Assembly: GCA_958496175.1 (NCBI GenBank)
Contig: OY292279.1
Location: 8,804,001 to 8,868,000 of the forward strand
From: Sisyra terminalis
Taxonomy: Eukaryota > Arthropoda > Insecta > Neuroptera > Sisyridae
Reading direction: 5' to 3'
DNA length: 64,000 nucleotides
Below the pieces are notes generated by a model. That model ran no database searches. It was not told where the DNA came from and worked only from the letters and a program-made list of their open reading frames with translations. Of the stretch, positions 46,565-58,396 are shown piece after piece (position 1 is the first letter of the stretch; the number at the start of each line of letters is the position of its first letter). Position numbers and translations under genes: made by a program.

Positions 46565-47870
46565 TAAAAGCTGAGATCTGAATTGTATAATATATTTAAT
46601 CATATATACTTGTTATAATTAAATTTATAAACCTTTAACAAAAATCCCTGGAAACTAAAAAAAATCACCAATTCATGGGCATAAGAACACAACGAAAAAT
46701 ATCAGTCCTACAACTAATAAAAATTTGAATTGCTTGGGACCACCGGTAGAGAAAAGTTGATTAAATATATTAAATGGAAAAAAATTAATGAAAGTTAGGG
46801 TGGAATTAATTTATAATTATAGACGAGGAAAAATTACGGATCTTAAAGAAAAATTCTGTTTAAACTTCTTTTTGGTAAACAAAAAGTATAATTAAATTTT
46901 GATATTCATTGTAAACAGTAGGAATCATTCATTGTGAATATTTTCAATATTTGAAATTGATTTCCGATAAAATTCACATTCAATAAAACTCCAATTAGCT
47001 GTTCTTCTTAGCTGACAAACCTCGACATCCTATTTCCCCCAATCAGATAATGCAAACTGTGCAAATTTTAAAAGTGGTTGAAAAAATTTCCATTACAGAA
47101 ATTTACAACGCAAAAGAAACGATAACAAATCTAATTTCATAAAATATATAAACGACTAAAAGCCAAACGATAATGAAACCATTTTTTCAAGACGTCAGTA
47201 AAAAATATCCAATCTTTGAATGCAAAAAAAAATTATAGATATTGTTCAAAGACAATAAAAGTTAAGCGGAAGATGGTGCAACCATTGAGAGATCCGAATT
47301 GAGAGACAATTCCAGAATTGTAGTTGAGTGTTCATTTCAGATAAGACTTCTAACGTTTAAGTTCGTTACTCTTTTCTCATAAATAAATAATATCGTTGTA
47401 ATAATGGGATTGTATGTCGTTGGAACTATATATATTTTAGGTACTGTTACATACGACTAAAAGATTTTACACAAAATAGAGAGTTCGGAATGAAATAAGA
47501 CGGCCGTAATGGGATCGAGGAAATGTCTTTATCTTATTGAAGAGTCTCAGCTAAACAATCAAAATATTTTCCACTTAACTTTATTAGATTAGTTTAAAAG
47601 AATTATTTCATCCACCCTTTTCATTATTCGACGATTGAATCAATACGACTCCTCAACTCTTATTGTTTGCCAATATTTATTTAAGATGTCACTTTACTTT
47701 TGAGGCAATTGAATAATTTTTGGCGTTTGTCACGCAAATATTTTCCGAGAAAATGCTGCATAATGAAAAAGCTCAATTTAAAGCATTTTTTTCAAATATT
47801 TAAACTTCCAATACTATTTTTTGTAAGTTTTTAACCCAAAAACTATGGAAATCATTATTTTCATACATCA
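46565..47870. other. AT-rich unique DNA, no gene seen
   Basis: No supported feature. Confidence 0.4.
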
Positions 47871-47879
47871 GTTATTTCC

Positions 47880-49018
47880 ACCTCTGTCAAGTTAGCATCC
47901 GACTTTTACAAATTAAAATTTTAAATATATTTTTAGATTGCCTTTTGTTTGTACTTGATTGTACCGAAAAAAAATTCGTTTGTACCTCAACCGAAAAAAA
48001 GTTATTAAATTTTTAAAAATTGATAGCCCCCCATTGTTAGATTTTTCATAAAATTTAACGGCCATAGATAGGCCTCGACACGTAGATGATTGTACCGAAA
48101 AAAATTTGTATCTAACTTTAACCCAAAAAAAGTTATGAGCGATTTTGTGATTGCACTTATTCCATTGAAAATAGAGTTTTCCGGCTACTACAGATTTTTC
48201 TTGAGAGATTTTCCAAATCCAAGAGCGGTACAATCTAGCTACTGTGCTGATGAGGATTGTACCGAAAAAAGTATCCTTCTAACTCTATTGCAACGGTTGT
48301 TATAACGGATTTTGTATGAGTAAATAGACTCTAATTACTTCATTGTTGAACCAGCAAAAACAGCCATAACTTTGAATCTATTGAGGTACAAACAAATTTT
48401 TTGCAGATTCTCCCGGGTGCCAGTCTCTAGTTGATGAAACCATTTGAATTTTCGTTTGTACCTCAACCGGAAAGAAAATAGAGTTTTCCGGCTACTACGG
48501 ATTTTCCTTGAGAGATTTTCCAAATCCAAGAGCGGTACAATCTAGCTACTGGTTGATTTTCACAAACAATGAAAAAATTTGGGAGAAAAGCCTGTTTAGT
48601 TATGTTTCGATTTTTGTTATTTTGTAAAATTTTGGGAAAATATAATTTGAGGAAAAAAATTAATTTCATAATTGCCTTTCCATTTTTTTTGTCGAAGGAG
48701 GAGAGGTTCTGTTTAGTTTTTCTTAACTCTTTTTTTAGTTTTACATTTAACCAACTGTTTCCTAAATTTTCCCGCATTTTTGTTGTGGTATGTTGCTCTG
48801 AACCATATTTTACTATATCAATGACTAATTAATTAATTTTTCTTAATTAATTTATTACCGCTAAACTATTTTATCACAAACGAAACGGTTTCTTTCATTT
48901 ACTTCTACCAACGATTTTTCATCGACTGGCGAAAAAAAAAAATCGGAAAATTCACACTTTAAAATTTTGTTAGCTAATCGGTATAGGGTTCAAAGTCGGG
49001 TGCTAACTTGACAGAGGT
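47880..49018. mobile_element. Inverted-repeat transposon with perfect 9-bp duplication
   Basis: The termini ACCTCTGTCAAGTTAGCATC and the mirrored ACTTGACAGAGGT share about 27 bp. GTTATTTCC is duplicated exactly at 47871-47879 and 49019-49027. Nine-bp duplications are typical of Mutator-like elements, so a non-autonomous MULE is likely. The interior is modular. GATTGTACCGAAAAAA recurs near 47958, 48089 and 48255. A block of about 78 bp containing TTTTCCGGCTACTAC and AAATCCAAGAGCGGTACAAT occurs at about 48172-48243 and 48479-48551. No transposase was seen. Confidence 0.88.
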
Positions 49019-49027
49019 GTTATTTCC

Positions 49028-50512
49028 TCCACAATTGCTTCACAAAAAATATTTGCAATCTTCCAATCTTCCGATTTAAATTGAAAAAAAAAACTAAATC
49101 CGTTTTCTGATTTAAATATCATAGTTCCAATTGTTTAGCTCTCCAACAATGTTCGAGCTTTAAAGCTTTCCGTTAAATATTCTTAGCGGAAACGACCACG
49201 TTTCTTTGTTTCTTTTATCGTAGTTTCAAATTGCAATTTTCCGTTTTTCCTCACTAAACTTTTTTATTTTTTCCACAGAAAATTGAGACGTCTCCACAAT
49301 TGTTTCTAATAACCCATCATTTGGCTAAGACCTCCGCAAATTTGCAATCATATTCATTGAACTAAAAATGTGAAACCCAAATGGATTGTGGGTACCGTAA
49401 TTGATTATTAAGCTTCCCAATAAACGGAAGCAGGTGTTGGTAAGTTGGTTGAAACTTTTAATGGTATGATTATGTCTTGTTAGTTTTCTAAACTGGATTC
49501 TAGAACCATAGAATCGTTATTTTCTGTGAAAAGAAAATGATAAAAAGAGATTTAAATCATTTTCTTTTAGTCTATACGGATACTGATGAGAAAAATCAAC
49601 GTGTATGAGATGGAATCATGCTAGAACGTTCGTTCTGTAAATTCTTTAAAAAAATAAAGTAACTTGAAAGCCAATTTAAATTGGTTTGAACTCCCATCAT
49701 TTGAAACGGCTTCCAGGGAATTGATACTTGCAAGTAATTCCACTACATGTAGCCTATATATATGTATGCATGCATATTATAGCCACGTTTTTCTATTTTA
49801 TATTCCGCGCCAGAATGAAAAGATTTCATTGAAATCCTTACACGATCAACGTTGAGAATGTATAGAGAAAACACGGATTTGTGCAGATTGCATTGAAAAC
49901 TATCAGACCATGTTAATGATATCTCCTAGAGCCTTAAGACTAAGCACAGATGAGCGAGAATTATTTTTCCTTCTGCGATTTTTTCAAGCGAACAAAACGA
50001 ACCATCGCAAAAACGCACAGTTCATATTTATAAAGAAAATGTTTTCATCAGAAATTTTCTTTAAACTTAATTCGTTTTATACGTAAACTTTTAGAACACT
50101 TAAAATAAAAACCGAGAAATTCTTAATCATTAAAGGTAAATGAGAATATAGATTTTCATTGGTAGCCGTTTAAAGAAAAAGCTCGATTTTCCAAATTTAT
50201 TTTTTTCTTTAAGACTCCCAAGAGAAAAACTTCATGCCTTACATTTATTTTTTTGAAAAACACTCCTCAAAGAAAAAGCTCTATCTAGGCACTGCTCCCG
50301 ATTAAAGCTTCAAAATTTATTTTAAAGAAGGCATGCTTTTGTAAGAAGGAATGCACTACGCCCATTTAAAGAATTTGAATTTGCTTCAGAAGAGTCATGA
50401 GAAAACTATCGTGGCTCTAACTACCGAAACACTTAATTATGTGAGAAAATAAATCAGAGTGGTAAAAGATCTAATAATCGACCGCTGGGGATTGATTTAT
50501 TATGGAGTTGGG
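49028..50512. other. Unique DNA, no gene seen
   Basis: No supported feature. The sequence is fairly complex, and no repeat matching elsewhere in the window was noticed. Confidence 0.4.
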
Positions 50513-50586
50513 TTTTCCAGCAAGAGGATATTTGGTCCTCAATACTGCAACTTCAGGGGTTATTATGCTTCCTGGATCCCAACTCC
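50513..50586. other. Stem-loop in a GC-richer patch
   Basis: TGGAGTTGGG and CCCAACTCCA form a perfect 10-bp outer stem. CCAG and CTGG pair inside it, and GAGGATATTTGGTCCTC forms an inner hairpin. The arrangement could fold as RNA or cruciform DNA. The function is unknown, and it may be part of an unrecognised repeat. Confidence 0.45.
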
Positions 50587-50947
50587 ACCTAGTTAAGATC
50601 AAAGAGCTGGGCGAACCTTAGCACTCAGTTCCTGGGCTTGATATCCCCAGTTCGTTAAGTTTCCATTCATTCTGAGCACCATATTCCCATAGAACTAGAG
50701 TAGTGATTTCATCTTCTGTCAGGAAAAGTGATAGACAAATATTATTTATACGAGTGAAAAAAATATTTTTTTTAAACTCCAGTAGCAAAAGAGCACCAAT
50801 TACATAGGTCTGCAATGGTAAAATTTTCTTAAATATAACAGCATATTTTTATAGTAATTTTAGCTCTGATTATGGAAAAAAATATTGAAAACAATTTATC
50901 ACGTGTGGTTTTCTTGCAAATTACAATTGAAAAGTAATTTTTTCAGC

Positions 50948-51471
50948 CAAAATCGGGGGCCCGGATCAAACCGCTTTTTCTGTATTGACAATGGTAGTAC
51001 CGGATCTCTCACTACTAGCGCTGATGTCGTTTTATCTTCTGTTGCTAAGAGAAACAAACCGATACGAAATGCCAAAGTTTCATCGGAAATTGGTGTCGAA
51101 AGCACTACTGTCCATAAAAGTGAGATCAGATCAGATTCTTGACAAAAGTGTAAAAAAAAAATCAAAATGGATCTATAAAAATGATAGTGTTTACTACCAT
51201 TTGGTGTATTTTCTAATATTTGTTTTTTTTTTCATACTAAAAAAATAGATAATAAATGTATATTTTTTGAAATTTTTCCATTTTTCAAGAGTTAATCAAA
51301 TTACCGAAAAAACATCAATCATTTCTGTTATCTTGCTTTCACTTATAAACTTTGTATCGGTTCATTTCCTCTACCAACGGAAGATAAAACGACACCAGCG
51401 CTAGTAGTGAGAGGTCCGGTACTACCAGTTTCGATATAGAAAAAAAGGTTCACTTCGGGCTCCTGTCTTTG
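50948..51471. mobile_element. Inverted-repeat element with GC-rich arms, 524 bp
   Basis: The arms at 50948-51065 and 51354-51471 are inverted repeats of about 118 bp. Conserved parts are GGTAGTACCGGATCTCTCAC, TACTAGCGCTGATGTCGTTT and TATCTTCTGTTG. The loop is about 290 bp and AT-rich. No clear target duplication or coding was found. The arms are far GC-richer than the surroundings. Open frames across the left arm on both strands follow from this composition. Confidence 0.82.
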
Positions 51472-52310
51472 TCCAATAAGACTTATAGATATTTCCCTTA
51501 TTGATAACTATGTTAAATATAATATCTATATTTAATTTCATGGAGTTTAGGAAACATTTTTTTTAAAAAATTGCGTTTTACGTTAATTATTTCTAATATA
51601 TTTTCTCATTTTATGAGAAAACCATACTTGATAGAAGGAAATGACTTTTATATTTGAAATTAGCGCAAAAAATTCATTGAAAAGACCTATTACAGTCAAA
51701 ACAATTTTTAAAAAGAATTTTTTTCAGGCCTGTGTTATCGGTGAAAAAAATGGAAAATTCAATATTTGAAAATTGACAATTACACAATTTTTTTTCTGAT
51801 TTCCAGCATTTTCGATTTTTGAAGAAACGATAATACATGGAGATCTGAAACTTGCCGAATCTTAATAGTACTAAAATACCTGAAACTATGAACCAAATAT
51901 CCTTCTGGAGCCGATTCACTATACTAATCGTCTTATGTCCTTTATAAAGAAATGATAATTTATATTAAATATATGTTTAAATAAAATTATACATTGAAAA
52001 AGTACCTTAAAAGTTGCAATTGAGTAGAAGCAACTCTTTGAGCTTTATCCAGAAGTGAAGTTTAGAAGACTAGAAGTAGAATTATAAACATATGAGACAT
52101 TGTCCTTTGTCAAAATCCCTGATTTATTTCTTCAGCTTGTACAATAAAATCAGTTCTGGAACTTGAACAGTTTAGTGCAATATCAAGCCAATTTAACAAA
52201 ACTTGAAATTTTGGTGCAAAAATTCCCAAATATGGATGTTTTGCAAGTGAAGTGCAAAAAAAAAATTAAATTTCAATTCTGGCAAATACGAACTTATGAA
52301 TTAATTGAGC
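51472..52310. other. AT-rich unique DNA, no gene seen
   Basis: No supported feature. Confidence 0.4.
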
Positions 52311-52658
52311 TGTAATCTAGAGGATGCAACAAGAACTATCATATTCTGGACAAAGCTTTAAAGACAATAGTTTTTTTTGTTACAAAAAAAATATTCAAGT
52401 TATCCTCTATCTTATTCAAAACTCAAAAATAATATTTGAAATCCGTTCATTGATTATAATAATTCCTAATAGTTGAGAAGCTTCTCGTCTTGCCTTTGTA
52501 ATCTAGAGGATTCAACAAGAACTTAAATATCCAGGACAAAGTTTAGAAGGCATTAAAAATGTTTAAATTATCCTCTATCTTACTTAAAACTCAAAAAAAT
52601 ATTTCAAATCTTTTAAACAATAATTCTTAATAGTTGAGAAGCTTCTCGTCTTGTCTGG
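52311..52658 (+). repeat. Tandem duplication, unit about 186 bp
   Basis: TGTAATCTAGAGGATGCAAC at 52311 recurs at 52497 as TGTAATCTAGAGGATTCAAC. The units also share TTATCCTCTATCTTA and GTTGAGAAGCTTCTCGTCTT. The second copy is shorter because of small deletions. Confidence 0.85.
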
Positions 52659-53810
52659 CAAATATGTTATGGTTTTTTCTTCAGAAAACGAAACTGATAC
52701 CACTTGTAACATTATTTTCTATCAAATTCACAATATCCAAGCTTGATACTCCCGACAAGAGCTTTTTGGGGGCTTCAATTGATTTTGTATCCTTCGCTGA
52801 ACCGTTTTACTATCCACTTGACTGCGTCGTCTTGTATTTATGCAGGGATTTCACTGAATTTTGTAGGATTTACCGACAATGTTATTGCCCATTTGAATAG
52901 AAAATTGATTTAGAATCCTTACAAATTAAACATTTCCTCTAATACAATTGCTTAACGGGTCAGAATCAGTCAAAAAATTTCAAAGATTGTATACTTTTCC
53001 GTAGTACTCCTACCAATTATTATTAGCTTTTAGATTCACGCATTAAACATTCCCTCTGTTTAACGACCCCTTGTATTTGAATAGTACGCAGGATATTAAT
53101 TAAAGACAAAGTTTAAGTTTGATTTTAGCCGCAGATGTGTTTTGCATATATAATTCTAGTTAAATTTGTTTTGTGCGTATATGTGATTCGATGCGAAACG
53201 GAATCTAATTGTCTCGTAACGGAAATGCGTGCCTGACGTAACAACATTTGATTCTTAGGTACGTTTCTTCTCATAAAATGGAGGAAAAAGCCCAAGGAGC
53301 TGGGAGATGAAAGTATACGGTAGCATATGGCAAAACTATAAATAGAAATTAAATTAAAGAGCTACGGAGAGAATATATTTTATAGTCGAGAAACATGTGC
53401 ATTGATCATTGCAATTTTATTAAGCTTTTATTGACTCGGAAATTTATTTGAGCTTTATTTCCATTGCACTTTGGCTGAAGTGTACAATAAATTTGACTGC
53501 ATTTTTATGCGATCAAAAATTTATAGTAAATTGATTTTGTCGGGAATAGTCGGGAGCGACAAATTTCTAGAATATCATTAGTCCCGCTTTTTTAATTGGA
53601 GACTATAGCAATTGGAATAGTGTTCATTTCTTAAACTATGTTGAACAATTTCATTTATAATTTTTGAAGATAATCATTTTAATCAAAAGAAATTTGTCAA
53701 ATAATTTTATCTATTTATTACTTTTCTATTTTTTTGGAGATCGATTCAAAGATTGACACCAACCAAAATAAGATTTTTTCGCTGACTTTGAACAGTTATA
53801 CTGTGTATAA
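52659..53810. other. Unique DNA, no supported gene
   Basis: Open frames on both strands at about 52640-52900 have no recognised domain. The rest is ordinary AT-rich sequence. Confidence 0.35.
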
Positions 53811-54116
53811 AATATATAGAATATATTGCGGTCCAATTTATGTAGTATAATTTAATATAATAATATCTATATAAAAATCATACCATAAACATAAATTTGA
53901 ACAGATGTTCAAACAAAAATATTTGTTACGGAGTAATCCAAACTACACGCTGACCTCTGAGGAAAATTGCTTGGCAATCGAAATACGTATCTGGGCAATA
54001 CGTCAAAAATATTTTTTTTTGAACTTCTGTTCAAATGATATAATTATTATATACTATTATATTAAATTATGCGACATAAATTGGACCACAATATATTCTA
54101 TATATTGTATACACGA
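53811..54116. repeat. Hairpin element H, undivided copy
   Basis: The arms, TATATAGAATATATTGCGGT then CCAATTTATG on the left and CATAAATTGGACCACAATAT on the right, are inverted. The core contains AACATAAATTTGAACAGATG, CTGAGGAAAATTGCTTGG and AATCGAAATACGTATC. It is the uninterrupted relative of the element split by the Helitron at 31717-33258, and the comparison fixes that Helitron's ends. Confidence 0.85.
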
Positions 54117-54307
54117 TTGACAACGTGACAACGTTTTCCAAATTTCCAAAGATTTTTGAAGATAATAGTCAGTAAAGCAATTCATAAACTATAAAATTTT
54201 ATCAAAGATAGAATGAATGAGAATAATGTGAATCGGCAAGTGATTGTTTTATTTCAAAACTTAGATTTTCCTCTATTAGATACCATATTTATTTTATGTA
54301 TATATAC

Positions 54308-55103
54308 TAGGGTGATTTTTTTTTTGACTTTTTTTTTGTTCCCATCGTGAAATTTTGTTGGAAATACCAAAATAAAAATTCTCTGAAAGTTTGAGCCCTT
54401 AATATTAATTTTAAGTCCTCGACCAAGACGTGTAAAGATTTCCCATTGAAAATATACGGAAACTTTGATTTCTTATTTTTAAATTTCCATATCTCAGCGG
54501 CATTTTATGGGATCGCTTTTACCGAAGATGGTTTTTTCTCAGAATTAAACGCTCTACAAAAGTGCCCATTGCGACAAAGTCGTAACTCTCACCGGTGAGG
54601 TAGTACGGGCCACTGAACCTGATTTTTCCATAAAATTCAAGACTTAATATCTCGTTTAATATTGATCTTCGCGATTTGGTCTACAGGAACTTTTTTGTAG
54701 GAAATTCAATTTTCTACAAGTTTTTTATTTATAATTTTTCCGTAGCTCTTGTTATTTACGAAATAAAAAAAACGCGAATTTTATGAAAAAATCAGGTTCT
54801 GTGGCCCGTACTACCTCACCGGTGTGAGTTACGACTTTGTCGCAATGGGCACTTTTGTAGAGCGTTTAATTCTGAGAAAAAACCATCTTCGGTAAAAGCG
54901 ATCTCATGAAATGCCGCTGAGATATAGAAATTTAAAAATAAAAAATCAGAGTTTCCGTGTATTTTCAATGGGAAATCTTTGCACGTCTTGATCGAGGACT
55001 TAAAATTAATATTAAGGGCTCAAACTTTCAGGGAATTTTTTTTTTTCGTATTTCCAACAAAATTTCACGATGGGACCAAAAAAAGTAAAAAATAATCACC
55101 CTA
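54308..55103 (-). mobile_element. Long palindromic transposon Pal-A, copy 3 (reverse orientation)
   Basis: A 796-bp copy with a perfect 8-bp duplication, ATATATAC, at 54300-54307 and 55104-55111. The arms match copies 1 and 2, but the loop (TAATATCTCGTTTAATATTG and what follows) is the reverse complement of theirs, so this copy is inserted in the opposite sense. The two arms are nearly complete and very similar, each running to the GC-rich core CACCGGTGAGGTAGTACGGG or its mirror. Confidence 0.94.
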
Positions 55104-55111
55104 ATATATAC

Positions 55112-58100
55112 GTGTTTATAAATATTTTAAGTTGTAGTTGGTGTACTACATTATAAAGCTTAATTAATCTTAGTATAATTATTTAAAAGAATAAGCACAA
55201 ATTTACAGGGGAAAAAGAAGGTATATAAGTACTTTTTTCACAAAAACTACTCAAAGTAGGTCAAAGTTAAAGTATTAGTGAATTGTCTATTAAGGAAATG
55301 TACAAAGTTTAAATACCTAAAGCATAATTGGGAAGAAAGAAGACAATTTATAAAAGCATGGATACAAGTAGCTTTTATACAAAACCACTAATTCAACGTC
55401 TTATTTTCTATTCTGTTTTTAATTCAATTTGCGAATAAATCGGCCATAATTAATATATAACAACAAAAGATAAATTATTAGCCAAAATTGAATTTTTAAC
55501 AAATTTTTGAAGGAAGTACGTGATTGTTTGAAAAACAAAGTAGAAAATGAGATGTTACCAGAGAATGGCTTGTGTAGAAACTACTTGTACCAAATCATGA
55601 TTATTTTATTTTAACAAAAATTTGGATTTTTATAATATAAGTATGTACCTACAAGAACACAAATGCTATTTTTTATATGATGTTTTAAACTAAATCCATC
55701 TTCCTCGTTTCTAATTATATATGATTTTAAAATCACTAACCTACGCCTCAATTACCACATCTTTGGGGCAAGTCTTCAGTTGAATATATTACTTTGTATA
55801 TTGATGGGGAAAATGTTTTGAAAGTTTATGCAAAAATAATAAAGTTTTTTTTTTATTATCGTTAGATTGTTGATCAATAATAATGCTTTTTTAGACCTCT
55901 GATTACGATTTTAATTTATTTTTAATGGTTATCATATTTCAAGAAAATCAAGTCATAGAAGCATTGATTGTATGTAGAAGAAAAACTTAACTTCCTTTAC
56001 ATGTGGGCATTGAAAGAATATAACTCGAAAACATAAAAAATAGTTTTTGAAGTTAAATTCAATTATATCAACACAATACGTAAAGCATGTTGAATTACAT
56101 TCTTTCTTCTGTTGTAAGGAAAAAAAATGGGACAAAGTTCGTAATGAAAACTTTGTCTTTCATTCGTATTCTTCTGCAAGATCTTATAATTTTTTAATAA
56201 TATTATTATTTCTTCGTTCATCATCCCCCCAACACGAACAATATGTATTTTCCACCACAACGCCATGAATCAGAATCTGAAAATCATCAAAAAGTTTATG
56301 AAACGTGTCACACGGTCTTTCCATAACAATTTTACGACCGTAAAAGTCACGCTTGAACGCCAACTTTCATACTCTCCCCATTTTCTTTAGGTGTATATGT
56401 GGGGGGTGCATTTGCTCTTTGACTTGGCCCGAAAAATATCCAAGTTTTCAACAATATCTTGCGAGGTATTTATGAAAGTGGATATCCCGTTACCGCGCGG
56501 AACAATTGTGAAGTGCCACCCTGGGTGACGCACCCTCGGCGATGACAAATAGCCGGTCGATCGATTGCTGTCAGAAATTTAGGATTGATGACGATTGAGG
56601 TTTGATACAAAAGATACAAGTTGTTATTTTTATACACCGGAAACTTGAGTGGTACTTGTGGTGAAAGTACACAATGAGCTTTGCTTTTGTCGGTGAATAA
56701 AACTCGCGTTTCACGGGAAGATCGGCTAGAATAAATACACGAGATTCAGGTCAAGAAGGACATTAACTAATTGGATAATAGCCAATGAGTCATCAATCAA
56801 GCTATCGAAAAAGGCCTAAGATAACTTTTACTACAAACTAAAATGTTTTATGATAAAACATAACTTTCTATTCTCTTAAAAACATTTGTGCTAACTAAAG
56901 AACCGCAAGCTCTTCGACATTAATTATCTTTTACTATACTCTAGTTATATAATTTTGTTACCTACTGAATAACTTTTCTTTGATTACATATAGAAAAATG
57001 ACAGTTTATTTAGAGAATGTAGTAGAATACTCTCAAGGCTTTTATTATAATCCAATGAAAGTTTAATAAAAATAAAACAATCTTATGATCGTCAACCAAA
57101 CCATAATTTTTTTGCGGTCGCACTGAATAAAAGCTCAGTTTTTGCACCAAACCGCATCCAGCAATAAGGTGGTGAACGGAGAAAAAAAAACGTAACTCTG
57201 AAAGGGATTTTATACATTTTTATTTCTATGATAAAATTCGCATGTTAGTATTTTAGTTGACACAAACTTGCTTTTCCCATTTTCTGTAATATTCAATGAA
57301 ATATTTTATTACCGTATATAGTCTTCTGTGTCTCTCTTGACGTTTTTTTTTCTTTTCTTTTTTGTACCTATCGAGTTTTATCGTTTAGCTAAAGACGGAC
57401 ATTGGTTTGTGGGTCTTATACGTTTTTATGGTTGTAATCTTCAGACGAACGTAAAGGTTACCGAAAGGGTTAGAGAAAGTTATTGCGAAACGTAGAACGA
57501 AAAAACGAGAGACAAATTCTTCGACATATTTTCCTAACAAAATGAAAGTTTATTGTTTTCGTAATGACAGCATTTACTTTAGGGAATAAAACTAAAAACT
57601 TTAATTATCTCAGTGAAAAGATATATTTAGTTTTTGAGAATGGAAAAAAGGTATCATAAACCTTACAAAACTGTATGCCTTGCGTATAAATAAGGGGTAT
57701 TTCTAAGCCTAAAAAAGGTGAGTATACTTATATACGGGAATAAGAAGTTATACTTATTTGGAGTAATTAAAAAGAATGTTTTTAATCCTCTGCCCATCAT
57801 CCAATACTGCCTAAAATGATACAGCAGTTATTAGTAGTTTGTGATTACTAAAATACGACAGCAATAATTATAATTAAAATCACAAATTTTGGTTTTAATA
57901 TCAATATAATAAGCAAATGTATGTACAGCAGCAAAGATCGAAAACAAAGAATATAAACACATACATATGTGAAATACCAATATAATGATTATTAACCCAA
58001 TGTTGAACTAAATGTTTGTTGTCATTGGTTTCAACTGTCATTTCACTTTCATTCAACTACCAATTTTTACCTTTCACCTGTTTCATCAATGTTGAACTAT

Positions 58101-58396
58101 GAATACTTTCTAGAAAGTAACTAGTTTTCAAATTATTAATTAAATTGTAGGCTCATTTCCTTTCAGCGACATCAATATCCGACAACGTTTGCATTTTTTA
58201 CTATTTTTTTCATTCAGTTTGCGATTTTTTTGTTGAGGTCAAATATCGAATAATTTGCTATTTGTTGGTAAATTTTTAATGTCGTGCAATTTACTTGCGA
58301 ATTAAAATAAAAACAACAATTGATGATATTGATGTCGCTAAAATGGACAAAATGGCTATTTATATGTACATATTGTATAGATATAATAATTAAATT
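55112..58396. other. Unique DNA with one exon-like patch
   Basis: Mostly AT-rich with no repeat noticed. At 56391-56524 a GC-richer open stretch is preceded by a pyrimidine-rich CCCCATTTTCTTTAG and followed by GTGACG. It could be a 134-nt exon encoding 44 codons that include KVDIPLPRGTIVKCHPG. The opposite strand is also open there, so composition alone may explain it. Confidence 0.3.

Noticed and set aside
50885..51248. Overlapping open frames of 85-88 codons across the inverted-repeat element
   Set aside because: Frames are open on both strands and in two plus-strand frames through the GC-rich arm, as expected from composition.
52634..52900. 88-codon plus-strand frame and minus-strand words such as SKTVQRR resembling a Tc1 helix-turn-helix
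   Set aside because: The similarity is short, lies in a frame with nearby stops, and is not supported by any neighbouring transposase motif.
56047..56268. Overlapping 67-73-codon frames on both strands
   Set aside because: No motif on either strand. Both contain long low-complexity parts and are probably chance.
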